Source of the DNA: Ciona savignyi
Lineage: Eukaryota; Chordata; Ascidiacea; Phlebobranchia; Cionidae
Direction of reading: 5' to 3'
Assembly: GCA_000149265.1 (NCBI GenBank)
Contig: CH003142.1
Location: 135,540 to 199,539, forward strand
DNA: 64,000 nucleotides
Shown in pieces: positions 45,900 through 58,639 of this stretch. The position numbers and the translations under genes were made by a program. The first letter of the stretch is position 1, and every line of letters begins with the position of its first letter. The notes beneath the pieces were generated by a model. That model was given only the letters and a program-made list of their open reading frames with translations. It was not told the DNA's origin and did not search any database.

Positions 45900-47880
45900 A
45901 ACAAGGTGCTCGTTCCATTGTAGTTTTGGTGGATTGGTTCAACCGCGCTCCTACGTTTCCGATCGCGCGGGTTATATACACGGGTTGCATTACACTCTAT
46001 CCTTCCTATTGATTTTCCCACAACTAAATAGCTTCTTTACACAAATACCTACGAGATCAGGGCAACGTACCGCTCCTACAATGTCCAGTATCGAATTTGA
46101 GATTATTCTACTACAACAGTGTATCTTGCTAAGCAGTGTTTCCATATTTATTTTTTTCGGTGAGCATGCTAATATACAGTCGACCCATTAAAACAAAAGT
46201 GCATATAAACTTATATTACATCCGATTACCATTGGTAACTGATAGTGTTTAGTATCAAATTAGTTGATAATTTATTTCAAAATGTGATGTTACAAATATG
46301 TTTGGCAACACTGAAAGTTTCGTTGAAGTCGCAAGTGTTAGATCCCATGATACCAACGCAGGACTTTGTTACATTCCACCATTGTATTCCAATGCGATAG
46401 TTTGGGCTGTAAACACTTTAGGTTTACCACCGACACACGCCCATTGACGGTCGTTCGCTTGTCCCAACTATTTCCTTTCATTGAATAAAACAACGAATTT
46501 GCGATTTGATCGCTTTGATGAAAAGCCGCCATTAGACCAACTGTCCACCTGAGCCGTACAATGCGACTGAAAGACAACACCGCTTTTGTATCAAACATGG
46601 AGCTGTAGTAATTGCTGGATCAATTGTTCACGCGGATTTCGTAGTCTAATTCCAGCGGCTCCGACTAGGAGTTCAGGAATTTGCTTAACATCTCGCTTGT
46701 CTTACATTCACAAAACTTTAAGCTTAAACGCCAAAGAAAAATGTTCCAAATTATACGATAGAAAGTAGCAATTTTATACAGTTCAATGGCTATTATCTTG
46801 TAAACAAATTGCCAAATTCCTGGTATTTTAGGCGACTTGGTACACTTAATTCTTTTCAGCAATTCTTGTTGTTTTAGGAAAAACTATTTATTATTTGTAT
46901 TTTTAAAGTCATATGGACGTTTTACTAAGTATAGATTGGACAAGTCGCATAGTTTGTATAAGTTCCCTTTTAAATCGACTTGTACCGAAATTCACTGCAT
47001 TTTTGTACATTAAGTGTGTCTGCTTCGCCAGTGGGTTAAATCATAGCGTTGCAGACCGATTTGGCTTCTTTCCCTCGTGTAATTTAATTCCGATTATCCG
47101 GCCATTTAGCAGCAAGATCGACGAAAATCCAAACTTTATTCAACCCGCTAACACTTTAAAAGAAACATAAATCAAACCAAAGATCTCAAGCCATCGATAT
47201 TGGTGATTTCATGCCATTATATTCGACTCTCCGCTTGTCTGTCAGCCATTAAGTGCAAGTGCCTTACTAGAAGATAACATAATGTTGATGGAAAAGATTA
47301 GATTCATTTTGATGCGGCTCATTTAATTCAATATTAATGAGAATATTAATGGGCTAGTACGTAGAAGTACCTAGATTCGAACACAGCCTCACTAAATACT
47401 TTGCTTAATCCGTTATTATGTTGTCTGCAGTTTAACCGTGTGTTATCCTTTTTGCCTACCTCATAAGGGGCATTGTGATGATCTGTTTGGGCATTATTCT
47501 CGGACAGAAAGGGTTATTTTTGACCATAAAACTAAACATCAAATTGTAGCTTACAAATTTAACTGTCATATCGAAACCAGCTATTATATCGACCCCATAA
47601 ATGTTTGCTTAGTTTATATCTTAAAGCGATTGAACGCTGCCGTTGTCGTTTGTTGTTTTAACTTCTATTACTCCATTTACTAGCTCGCCTTAGGCTTTGT
47701 TTGTTCTACGGATTTTCACTCACGCCAATATCAAAGTCGAATTAGTGACAAATTTGATTTTAAGATTAGGAGTTTTATTTCAGGTTACATATCGCAAATC
47801 AATATTCGTATTTTCTTAACCTACCTGGCTCGTTAGTGGTTGATGCGATTTCGTGTGTTTTTGTAGACAACACACTTTCC
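45900..47880. other. Intergenic DNA, nothing recognised
   Basis: Several ORFs of 60-86 codons occur on both strands, but none has splice context or recognisable sequence. Confidence 0.4.
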
Positions 47881-47889
47881 TTTGACTCT

Positions 47890-48065
47890 TGCAATAACCA
47901 GTGGATAAATGGGTTCTACTGAGTTAAAGTAATGTGTGAATCATACACAACACACTGCAATAGCTCCGGTAACCCGACGGTGGGCGCGAGGTGATCTAAC
48001 GATTGCCCGTGTGTTAACCCCCTTGTTTTTTTCCATTCCCGGGGATAAACATAAAAATCCTTTCC
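47890..48065 (+). mobile_element. SINE family A fragment (3' half)
   Basis: GGATAAATGGGTTCTACTG to GGGGATAAACATAAAAATCC. Confidence 0.88.
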
Positions 48066-48775
48066 TAATACGTATAGCATATCTCACCGAGAAACAATCA
48101 CGAATTACAAAAACGCGACAACAATTCGCTTTCCCCATAAAATCACTCCGCGTTGATACATAGCAATTCGTATCGCCTCCCGCAATTTATATACGCGTTG
48201 AAGGATTTATTAAACTGTTTTGGTGAGACGGTCCGCTTCCGGTAATTAATTCGAAGTCAAAAGTTCGACAGAACATGTTCTACCCACCCGGTTGCCACTC
48301 ATTTGAAGTGGCTTGTTATTAATTCAATCGGTGTGGATTCCCACCCGCAATCAAAGTGGACACTTAAATGACGAAAATCAGTTGAATCACTGTGTCTCAC
48401 TCCACGAATGAGTGATTTGTTTGTGTTAGCGTCGGAGAGCACGAATTCCCACCGCCCAGTCCAAGTAAGCAAAGATTAATCGCAATTAATTCATTCCGAT
48501 CAGTTTGGTTGTCGGTTTATTTATGTCACAGTCTGATCAAGATATGATTCATAAGGAGAGGCGAGTCAAGGTAAAGAGAGCATATCCAGTGCCTTTGTGA
48601 GGCTGGTTACGTCACCAATAAGTAATGACGGCCCGCTGAGTCTATTGTTTGCAACCCTTTATGGGCAAAACCTCATTTTCTATCCATAAATTCAAGAATG
48701 ATAGATCGCTTTGTCAGCCAAGGCTGTTTTGTCATTGAAGAAAGTCTGACCCGTTGGGCTAATTTGCTTTGCATT

Positions 48776-48905
48776 AGTTTAGTTTCAGTTTATTAATTTT
48801 CCCCCAGTATTAAATAATGGCGAACCAAATCACGACACAGGAACAGGAAAAAAACGGCAAAACGAACAGTCGTTAAAACACGCCATTTAAAAGAAAATGG
48901 ATATA
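48776..48905 (+). mobile_element. Family G fragment
   Basis: TTAGTTTAGTTTCAGTTTAT to AACAGTCGTTAAAACACGCC; the core is absent. Confidence 0.68.
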
Positions 48906-49394
48906 ACTAATTCCATACAGCAGATAAAAATAAATATCGCGGGAATTTAGAGCGAGGGAAGAACTTGTGAAGCCAACAGAGCGCGTACTGGAAAAGATGA
49001 CCTCGACGCATTTTTTAAGATGTGGGTTGCGTTGGTACTTTGTAAATGGAATATGGGATTGAATCTGCGGTTCGGTATAGATTATCACGGTCCACAAGGT
49101 CATAACACCTCAAGTCAACTTCATAATTCGATCATAAGAAGCTCCTTCTCGCACAAATTCGCGCCTTTGGGTGTCGACCAAGGGGTTTAATGGATAATCC
49201 TGTTACGCAGTATAGTGTTGGTGCATTATAGTGAGGCTGTGATTATTCGGCGCTAAAGTGCTAATCCGTGTCGCGCATAGCGAAATTTTGTTTGCGTGAC
49301 CAATTTTCTCGGCTTTATTGTAATTATAGTTGCCCGGCGAATTTCGTGGTGTGATAAAATGCACTTTTAACATAACAACAGTGCAAAGGGTATT

Positions 49395-49632
49395 GGGGGG
49401 GCTGGTACAAATGGAAATGTGGGTTAAAAAGGGGAAACATTAGATGTAGGGTAAGTGGGAAGGAGGGAAAGAAGAAAACTGCACAATAAAATTACGGAAA
49501 CCAATTTAAAAACTGCCTCAAACACTAAATTTTTACCCCAGAACTAACCTTAACTCCAACCCTATGTTTAAAACTAACTCTATTGTCATAATCTTCACTT
49601 TATTGTGCAGTTTCCCTCCATTTAGTTTTGCC
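49395..49632 (+). mobile_element. MITE family C copy
   Basis: GGAAGGAGGGAAAGAAG left end, core CTAACCTTAACTCCAACCC, right end TGCAGTTTCCCTCCATTTAG: imperfect inverted ends. Confidence 0.75.
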
Positions 49633-49639
49633 CGGTTAA

Positions 49640-52600
49640 AAGCTTCAGGTGCATCATCGCCTACGAAGTGTCAACCGCTGCCTCGGGTCAAACCGATTTA
49701 GGAAGCTGAAGCTAAATTTCCTAACGACCCAGATAAAATATTTGTCGGACCCTGCTACAATCTTATCATTCCTCGCCTCAAATGCTCCAAGTGCTTTGGC
49801 GCAGTTAAATAGAAATTAAGATGTCAGGGGGAGTCGAATTTTGCGTCGTTTAGCGACTGTCGATCACAACAGCTGTTTGGTCGCAAGTGTGGCTGGGTAA
49901 TGGAGACTGCTGGAGTCCCAGTTGGACAAGTGCCAGATATATTGCATTACGCTGCCCGGCGTGCTGTTGGGTCAGTTTAACGCGGGTCAATCCGTGCCTG
50001 GCCGAACTAAACTCACCACTTGTCCTTTCGCGTCCGCGATTGACGCTTCCTAACTCGCGAGGCTGGATATTCTCTCGGGACTGTCGACGCGAATTGCGCG
50101 ATTCTCCTTCCGAACGTAAGCAAAACCGGACACATGGACAGAAGTGTGGTACTGGCATGACATAGAGAGGGACGCTAAAGTTCGGTGGTAGCAGCAGCGG
50201 ACCGGAGATAGATACCCCGGGGAAGCAACACTTCCGAACTACTTTCTTCCCTTCACACCCACACGCGCCGGACACGGACAATTTCCTGATCTCGCCCTCA
50301 GGAAGAACGATTACTGCGGGTAATAAACAAATATTTACCTCTTAATATGCATCCTTCGCATAGATAGTTTGTCCCTGCTTATCTATATCCTTTCAACCGG
50401 CCGGGAAGAAAACAAACCTTATGCTTAATATCCCTTTCGCTGGGTCGACGATCAATTTTAATTTAGTTATTCTTTATCTAATACCCCGTATTCTACAGCA
50501 AACGATATCAGAGTTTGCCAGTCGTAAACACGAAATGGAAATCGAAACCGCTGGGTAATGTGACACTGTTTTGCTTTTACATTTTACAAACTCGGATTTT
50601 GATCGAACCAATTCCCGTTTTCCTCAATGTTAAGCAATCAACGTAACCACATTAACATGACGTCACACATCGCTGAAAGCTTAAAGAGCACACGGCACCT
50701 GTGTATTGATCGAATATATAAGAGGGGTTACCCGGTGTTTACTCATCGGTGGACGTAATTACTACAAGCTGGTTTCGAAAACAGGTGGAAATCGGACAAG
50801 TAGCTCCTTCATTACACTCTGCAAGGACCATAAACACAGAGAAGTTAATGATGTTACCGGACAGTCAACATAACAGACACAACTCGAGAGCTGTTCAAAT
50901 GCCAAATTCTCTTTGTTCTGTTGATTGAATTGATTCGAGAGGCCATCGGCCATTTTACGAATCCTGTTTGTACTTTGTTGGTTTGGACCAGTGGTTCTCA
51001 ATCTTTTTGACCTCATGGCGTACATAAGACCAATTACGAACGCGAATGGGCGCACTTTGCATAGGAAGTCAAAACAATATGCTAAATACTCAAAACGTTA
51101 AAATGGAAAAGAACGAACTAGACACTAACCATTTAGTTTATGATCTATGTACCTTCTGTAGTAAATTTAAGAAATGCAAGTGTGGCGCATCTAGCTAACC
51201 CTTACATCAAACACTGATTTAAACTGTGAGATTTGAACTGCTGGTATCTCCGTATCTTTGTTAATTATACCAACGTTATTGAGTTTAGCTACATCCTATA
51301 GCCTAGTTCCGTTAAGCTCGTTGATTTTGGTGCCAAATCGTGCAAATTATGATTTATTTTCAACCGGTGATTAAAATCTTTTAAAATATTTTGTTCAAAT
51401 TTATTTTATTATTTATTTATTATTTAATTTATTATTCCACTTTCGGCTGCTTCTCGCATGTTTATTGCTGTCGCTCTGTGGCTTGAAAGATTCATGGTTG
51501 TGGTCGGAATTTCGGAAGCAAAAATTAACAAAGGAATTCCTACATTTTAAAGAGGGTCTGGAAATTGTGTCGGTGATATTAGAAACAAGCGGTATAACTC
51601 GCTTTCGTTAAAATTGCATTAGCGTGTAGCAGCGTCCCGCTGTGCGGAATTTTAATGAAATATTAAAAATGGAGGTTATCTAAACAGCAGTAATGTTTTA
51701 TGGCGTGACAGACTTCCTTTAGATCGGTGCGTATTCACTTCGCGTGTAAAGACCAGAGAAGGTATTTCCTGTCATAATTATCGCTCTTTGGTGCGCTGAG
51801 CGTGGTAAACACAGTTCAAACCACAGCAGTGTTTCGTAAACCGCTTGGAAAATAATTATCAGGAATTACTGCGACCCATATTGCTAGCGAGTAATTAATC
51901 TTGTGTGATGGCGTGGTAAAATATCTCTCTACGTGCATAGAGTACGGATGCTTGCCCACTGCGACCGACCAGCATTTAGGAAACCGGACATCGGGCGCTT
52001 TTCGTTGTGCAAATAAATAGAGCCGCTGACAGTGCGACGTTGGATTGTCAAGCCAGATTAGGATCTGCGATTTGTAATGAAAATCGAATGGAGTTCTCAG
52101 CAAGACTGTAAACTTTTGTCGCAGTTGCACAGCATAGACACGGACTGGGTAGAATCTCGGGCGCCTGGTAGCTCGACCTGTCAACTGACCTGCGGCGTGG
52201 GCTTCGTGCTTACACACAGCCTGAACATAATTCCATCGGTACCGGTAACACGCGATGTGAATGACTCGAACCTTTGACATATTTTAGCAACTTTCCGGGA
52301 CTTGGTGACGTAGGCGATTAACCGCTGAGCCCTTTTAATCTGATTTACGCATTGTCGTTTAATAAATCGCTCGCTTAAGCGCATAACAATGCACAGGCAG
52401 GGATAGCAGACGAGAGAGAATAAGGCCGCGTTTTTTAGCTCGATTTTCGCGTCGATTTTCGTGGTTCCTTCGTACATGACTTCTAGGTCGAAGATAACGA
52501 TCTCGCCGTGAAATCTCTTTTGTTCTCGATCAAAGTTTAGCGCGATGCGCTCGTTTATTGCGCATATTCTCCGGATAGTGCTTGAAAATCAACCCACATA

Positions 52601-54200
52601 ACAAGAATGGAGCAGATAAAAAAACATTATAAACACAAAAAAACACAAAAAAAAACATAAAAAAACACAAAAAAACACAACAAAACACAAAAAAACACAC
52701 ACAAAAAACAAAACACAAAGAAATATATTAAAAGCGAACACAATACAACACAAACAGGAAGGAAATCCAACCCACACAAACGTCGCTGCTCAACCAAATT
52801 CCCCCCAAGCGACTTCAAATGTTCTCATCGCCTATAGAAGTGACGCTGTGTGTCCACAATTGGTATATTTAGCCGCCATTGGGTGACTTTCCACCAATAT
52901 AGGAAACCATTACAGAAGAAGCGTGCCAGATTGGCAGGGTAGCTACCGTGCAATGGTGTGAAAGTTTGTAATGGTGAGGTGGTAACGCTAATGCCTTGTT
53001 GCCTCTGAGCCGCGCAACTCGATTCAATGTTTCCTTTCTGGCAGCGAAGCCTGTAACCACCGTGGATAACCCAATCTCACTATGGGAAATCCGACACTCG
53101 CCAATTCACAACTCGAAACTTAAAAAACAAATCTAGGTGGAAATCTCAATCGCCAGATATAAGCAGGCCGAACTAGCTGTATGACGGTTATTTGATTTTG
53201 ACTTGAAAGCCTTATCTTCGTAAAGTTGATAATTGACCGCCTATATTCGAGATAAAATGGCCGCCTATTTGAGGTAACTAATATGGACGCGTAGCGTATA
53301 GATAATCGATGGTCAAAACGTAATCCATAAAATTGACAGATATTTGTTGTTAATATGGCGGATTGTATTACACGGTTGTGTAGGAATGATAGAGTCCGGC
53401 CGGACATAAATAATTTACTATGGAGTTGGTTAATATGCCCTAACCCGGGTACAAGTGGATAGTTCAGTCGAATAGCTGCGGCGAAGGGACTAATAGGCCT
53501 CATTCGCTCTCGCGTGTGGACCCCTGCCAGAGATATCTCTGCAAAATACACGTAGCGGGGCTGCCGCAGTCGAAGTTAGGGCTTGGAAAGAGCGTGTCTT
53601 GTTACTGGACCAATATCAACAGCAGAGCTTCAAAGGCGACTCGAGGCGAATGCGCTTGCTCAGAAAGCAGTCGATGAAAGGTCCCCGCGTGTCTGAGTGA
53701 ATTTGCTGAACGTTTCGCCATTAGCAGAACTAGTCGTACGAAATGCAGGAGGTATAAGACAGGGTATTTGAAAGGCAGAATAATTGAGCCTAAAAACTGT
53801 AGATTTTGTGTAATACACAAACTGAAATTGAGAACTTTAATTATTTAGTTGTTTTTCTGCACACTTGGTCAGGTAAAAGATTTATAAAATATAGCTTTTG
53901 TTACTAAAGAGATAACAAGTATATCTATATATTTATGAAGTAAGTTTTAGACTTTGAACTTTTAATGTCTGGATTACTTATGGCCGTATTAATCGGCTCC
54001 TACGTCATCGGGCGTTAACAGCTATTGGCTCGCTAATAAGTTTCTGTTTGAACGAGACAATATCGTGATTAGGTCGATTTGCCGAGATAAGCTGATCCGA
54101 GCAATCTTGGTGTAGAAGCGACGGAATATTTAAGACATGCAGCTTGAGATTAAACGCGTTTAGCCGCTTCGGTATTCAGACTAATCCGTACATCCTTTTT
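49640..54200. other. Unique intergenic DNA, no gene recognised
   Basis: Mostly repeat-free and less AT-rich than the left half of the window. Minus-strand ORFs of 143, 154 and 143 codons (at 49850, 51816 and 53120) lack recognisable motifs or splice context. An A/C-rich tract (AAAACACAAAAA) fills 52618-52730. It could be regulatory DNA of a gene further right, or introns of a gene whose exons I cannot see. Confidence 0.4.
52618..52730 (+). repeat. AAACACAAA-type low-complexity tract
   Basis: Irregular A/C microsatellite. The minus-strand ORFs in it (Phe/Cys/Val-rich) are artefacts of composition. Confidence 0.9.
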
Positions 54201-54210
54201 TTTCTTCTTT

Positions 54211-54318
54211 TACTGGGCCAAGTTTCGAACCCATCATGGGCTCGACACGAGGACCGTTTTTTGTATATGAGTCGGTATATGTATCGGTCGCGTTAACCAT
54301 TCGGCCACACGACCGTAC
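54211..54318 (-). mobile_element. tRNA-like SINE family B, best copy
   Basis: In minus direction: GTCGTGTGGCCGAATGGTTA (A-box region), ACGCGACCGATACATATACC, and GGGTTCGAAACTTGGCCC (B-box region). The head resembles a tRNA-Ser or tRNA-Leu D arm. The spacing between the boxes is too long for a working tRNA. Confidence 0.8.
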
Positions 54319-54419
54319 TTTAATCCGTACATGCGCGACGTGTGATTTAGACAGCGCGTCGCAGCTCCTCGCAACGGTGCGACAAATTCATACAAAATTT
54401 GACATAAAATTCTGTAAAT

Positions 54420-54640
54420 CTAAATACTACAGGACCGCTTGGACCGCTGGGACCGCATGGAGCGCTTGGATCGCTTACTATACTTCGTAATTACAAAAGC
54501 CATGATATTAATGTTAGGGTTGGGGTTAAAGTTAGTTCTGCGGTTGAGATTAGTGTTTGGGACAGGGTTAGAATTACTTTCCATAGCAATCTAAGTGATC
54601 CAAGCAATCCAAGCGATCTTTTTGTGAGGCACCCCATAAA
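54420..54640 (+). mobile_element. MITE family D copy
   Basis: Same core as 25244-25447 (CATGATATTAATGTTAGGG, GTTGGGGTTAAAGTTAGTTC); left end TAAATACTACAGGACCGC with extra GGACCGCTT-type units; right end AAGCGATC then TGAGGCACCCC. Confidence 0.8.
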
Positions 54641-55726
54641 ACTCAGTGACGAGCTCATTATGGGTTCATAAACCTACCTCGGTAAAAACTCTTGAGTTTC
54701 AAACAAGGATATTTGTGTAGGTAAGCGTTGTCTGTAATATATGCATGATAGACGTATTAGTGTCATATATCCAAATTGCCCTATATTAGCTTTGTTTAGA
54801 TATGTTTCTAAGTATAGATTCTTATCGGGAATTTGAAATATTATTCAACATTACTCATTGTGAGATTTTGCGCCATTCATCGCGCATTTTACGATTTTAA
54901 TTAAGTTTCACATCGCTGCGACGAAGGTTTGTTGCAGTACAACACAGATTACTGGCAATGGTCCGCATTTTGCACATTAAACTATGGCCAGCGGTCTGTA
55001 AGCTCGATCAGCAGCGACCACACGGACGGTCAGACTTGACACTGCACTACAAACATCATTCGAATCGATCAAACTTGCACCACCGGCCTTATCGTTTCGC
55101 CGCTTCACTGGATCATACTTTGAATACCGTACACGCAGCTTATGCTATGGGTACACCGTCCTTACACCGGCCTTATACACGGAGCTTATGTTGCGGGCAG
55201 ATCGTCCAAAATTAATGACGTGGGCGAAGGTAACTAGGTTGCTAGTTTCATCGAATGACGCAAGTCGCGGTCTTAATTATATTCTCCCGATGTTAATTCC
55301 ACACCTATCATCCACATAGCGGTGCGGATCAGTATTTGCAATACCAACAGATTTAATCGCTGTAATGCGATCGGTCAATTTGTAAACCGCTGTCCAACCA
55401 GCCAAGACCTCCCGTAATTACTTCGTTTTCACAACTTTAATATTGAGACGAGCTAACATCGTCGAACATGACTCGAATTATGCTCAAACCGACACCAGTT
55501 CCAACTAAATGAAAGTGTATTTCTGTCAGAAACGTTAAATCTTCTATACCATGGTAATGGAAGTTTAATCCCATAATCTTTCAGTATTTATGTTATTGAA
55601 GGCTAATTGCTACTGATAAGAAAGCTTCCCGTGTTGCGCTGAGCGGTATAGGTGGGCGCAACAAGGGCTTATGGGTCTTACATAGCGCAGAACTGCTTCG
55701 TTGCCGGGGACGATAATGAATAACGG

Positions 55727-55930
55727 GGGACAACACTAAATGGAGGGAAAGTGGAAAACAGCTCACTAAAATTACGGAATTTAATTTAAACACTTCCCTA
55801 AACACTAATATCCCAGAGCTAACCCTAACTCCAACCCCATGTTTAAAGCTATATCTCTAGTGTCATAGTCTTCATATGCAATTTCAGTTCTTTTTAATTT
55901 TTTAGGTTTTTCCTCCTTTAGTTTCCACCT
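55727..55930 (+). mobile_element. MITE family C copy
   Basis: GGGGGACAACACTAAATGG then AGGGAAAGTGG; core CTAACCCTAACTCCAACCCC; right end TTCCTCCTTTAGTTTCC. Confidence 0.75.
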
Positions 55931-57800
55931 AACGGGGTCTACGTACCACCGACCCAGCAAGGCGATGGCGAGTTTGTGTTTCTCATTCACGCCCCACCGA
56001 CTGTGCGTGCTCGACGTGGAAGCATAAAGATCTCGAACCATCGGCGACGACAGAATATCAAATAAAACCCTATGAGAGTCACCCCGTACTCGGAGAGGCT
56101 AATGCACACGGTTATTACCTGTTATCGCGTCCCCAAAAACTCGGGTGCACTCTTGCAAAGTAAACATCCATCGTTAAAGCTTTTTAGACGCAGGGTTTTT
56201 CGTTCCAAACTTTTTTTGAAAAACAAAACGTTTTGCGAAAAAATATTGAGCTATTTTTGCAACTTGGAAATATTTTCCGATTTTATTTCGTGATTGATTG
56301 CTAGTCGCTCCATTTTGGACTTCAATTCAGCACAGGATCGTAGGATAAAGCATATCGCATGTCATACGTCGTACTATCTAGTGTTTATAGCCCAGCTTAG
56401 GCAGATCTAATGGAGTTATCGGCTAAGCTAAAGACCTTACAAGTATTAAGATGTAGTTAGTCAGATTTGTAGGTATAAGTATATGAATTGGTGGCTCGCC
56501 AGGTATAGGACCACCCTACGTAGATTAAGCGCAAAGACCACTTTACCTGATATCTGCTGCTGTTGGTGAAGATATAGTGTGATGAAGAATCGCTGGTACA
56601 AGTTGGGTGGTCGTCGTCTGTATTTCGCGCGATTCACGCAGGAGAATAAACGCGAAGGGCCGCGCATAAAAGGCAATGTCACGCAAAAATCGACGCTGAA
56701 AGTCATGTTTTCATACTAGAACTATAAGGGCGTCTCGTGTCGTGGGAAACAACATTCGGAGAGTTGTGGCGAAGGGAAAGTATTCGAAAACTGCAAATGG
56801 GTTAATTTTCGTGCAAAGAACCTATGACTGCGGCCAAGTTCGGCCAAGTCAGCTTAGTTCCCAGCAAGACATAATCGAATCACCGTCCGGAAAGAGCGTA
56901 CATTCACAAAAACGGCTATTTTCACCCGGATTAGCGGTTTTCGGCGACAAACGACGAGCCAAACGGACTTGAACAACCGTTCTCGCGTGTGGGTTGTATT
57001 GTTAACACGTCATACTTGGGCCCATTATCACGACACAATAGCAAGCCTCAGCGCCGATCAAAACAACAATTCATAGCTCCTTATACGCGCATGGTATGAC
57101 GATGGTCTTATTATAACGTCTGAGAATTCTATGGGTTTGTTGTCACAACCGCCATCAAAATCGGGCCGGCGGAGTCAGTCATGCCCTATGAGCATGAGTT
57201 GTATCGTTAGGTTGATACTGGAATCTTCGTTTTGTTCCATAATCGTTTTCATTATGGCCGGAAGAAGGTACAAAAGCGCGCGTCGTCCGCCAAGCATCAC
57301 GCAGCCTCGCTTTTATTGTGACAGATGCGCATTATTGGGCATGGACATTGAGAAACAACTCGAATTGCCGCTACGGGCTTCGACGCGATTAATAATTGAT
57401 GCCGGGGACTGGTGGCTGGAATGGCGCGTTATTGTCGAAAATGCCGGGTCGTATTGTTTGATAACACTCTGGCGTGTTTCGTTTGGCGGAATTGTGTTTT
57501 CATTAAGCGGCCGAACTATTAGCGGTTAGCATTTGACGTTGGTCTCATTTCCGTCGGATATTAACGAGCGCACAGAGCTGGTTTCGCTCCTACTGCGGCG
57601 CTGTGTTTAGTAAACACCGCATGTCAAGACCGAATTTGAATCCGGGATACTGGAATAAAAAACCGCCCCTTATTTCGCATTGACGAATGAAGCTGCCAAA
57701 ATTGCATTAATAATTTAATCTGTTGAATTGCTCGCCTAGGATCACAAAAGTCATTGCAGCAAGGTAACGACGGGCTGGATTGAAAATCAGTTCTGGTTAT
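55931..57800. other. Unique intergenic DNA
   Basis: No gene recognised. The largest ORF (57131-57529, 132 codons) shows no family signature. Confidence 0.4.
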
Positions 57801-57802
57801 AT

Positions 57803-57912
57803 AAGGTAGTGTAGCCGAACGGTTAACACGACCGATACATATACCAAATCTAAACAAAAAGCGGTCTCATGGATGTTCTGATCATGGGTTCAAACCCTTA
57901 GCACGTTATTAA
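57803..57912 (+). mobile_element. tRNA-like SINE family B copy, plus strand
   Basis: GTGTAGCCGAACGGTTAACA, CGACCGATACATATACC, then GGGTTCAAACCC and an A-rich tail (AAAAAGAAAAGAAAAAA). The A-rich tail suggests retroposition. Confidence 0.8.
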
Positions 57913-58526
57913 AAAGAAAAGAAAAAATGTAGTCCTGGTTTTAACTAGTAACTGTTTTTTCTTGCATATTTACCTTCAAATTCCCCCTGTAATGTGAACT
58001 TACCGCCATACTGGCGCTTACAACAACAAAAATCTAGGAGGTTTCAATACCAGTAACTTTGTGGTCTTAGGCAGCCTGGCTGTTGACTTACATTCTCTGT
58101 GAAACAGTTACAACGAAGCCATAATTTCGTCAGCGGCAAAATATGCTGTTTTAAGCATCATAAGATTGGAAACACAGCAGTATAGACAATGGAATTCCTT
58201 TTTAAAGCATAAGATTTGAGAAAAAAATATAATTCCATTACAGAACCCGTCTTATAAGGTCTTTTTGGAAATTTCCTATATTTTTAGTTCGATTTGTAGT
58301 CCAACTGCTGATTTTATATGCACACAGTCTATTGTATAACGGTTTGGCTTAATATTTGTCAATTAATTGATACTTTTTAGGTGTATATGCGTTTAATTTA
58401 AGGGGTCGAATTTGCATCAGTATCTAATTCTAGTCAATCAGTTTTGTTGTTCATGTAAGGTTATAAGGATTACAACAGTATGTTACCTGCTAAAAAAACC
58501 ACGCTACGATATGATTCTGTTTTTTA

Positions 58527-58632
58527 TTGATTTGAGCTTTAAACCTATGATGGGCTCGTTAGTAAGCCCGTTTTTTTTAAATATGAAGCGTTATATGTAC
58601 CGGTAGCGTTAACCATTTGGTCATACGACAGT
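58527..58632 (-). mobile_element. tRNA-like SINE family B copy
   Basis: Plus strand shows GAGCTTTAAACCTATGATGG, then GTTATATGTACCGGTAGCG and TTTGGTCATACGACAG; degraded. Confidence 0.68.
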
Positions 58633-58639
58633 TCTGCGT

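Larger units (their letters stand above)
44200..45900. other. Intergenic DNA with SINE copies
   Basis: No gene is recognised. SINE family A copies lie at 44920-45135, 45545-45775 and 45776-45875, the last two in tandem. Confidence 0.5.

Noticed and set aside
5834..48163. Recurring small ORFs beginning MPEPSG- or MGKPRG-like
   Set aside because: They are translations of the family A SINE in one or the other direction, not genes.
49850..50281. 143-codon minus-strand ORF (similar cases at 51816 and 53120)
   Set aside because: No recognisable domain, no splice context and no codon pattern unlike its surroundings; expected by chance in a 14-kb stretch of moderate GC.
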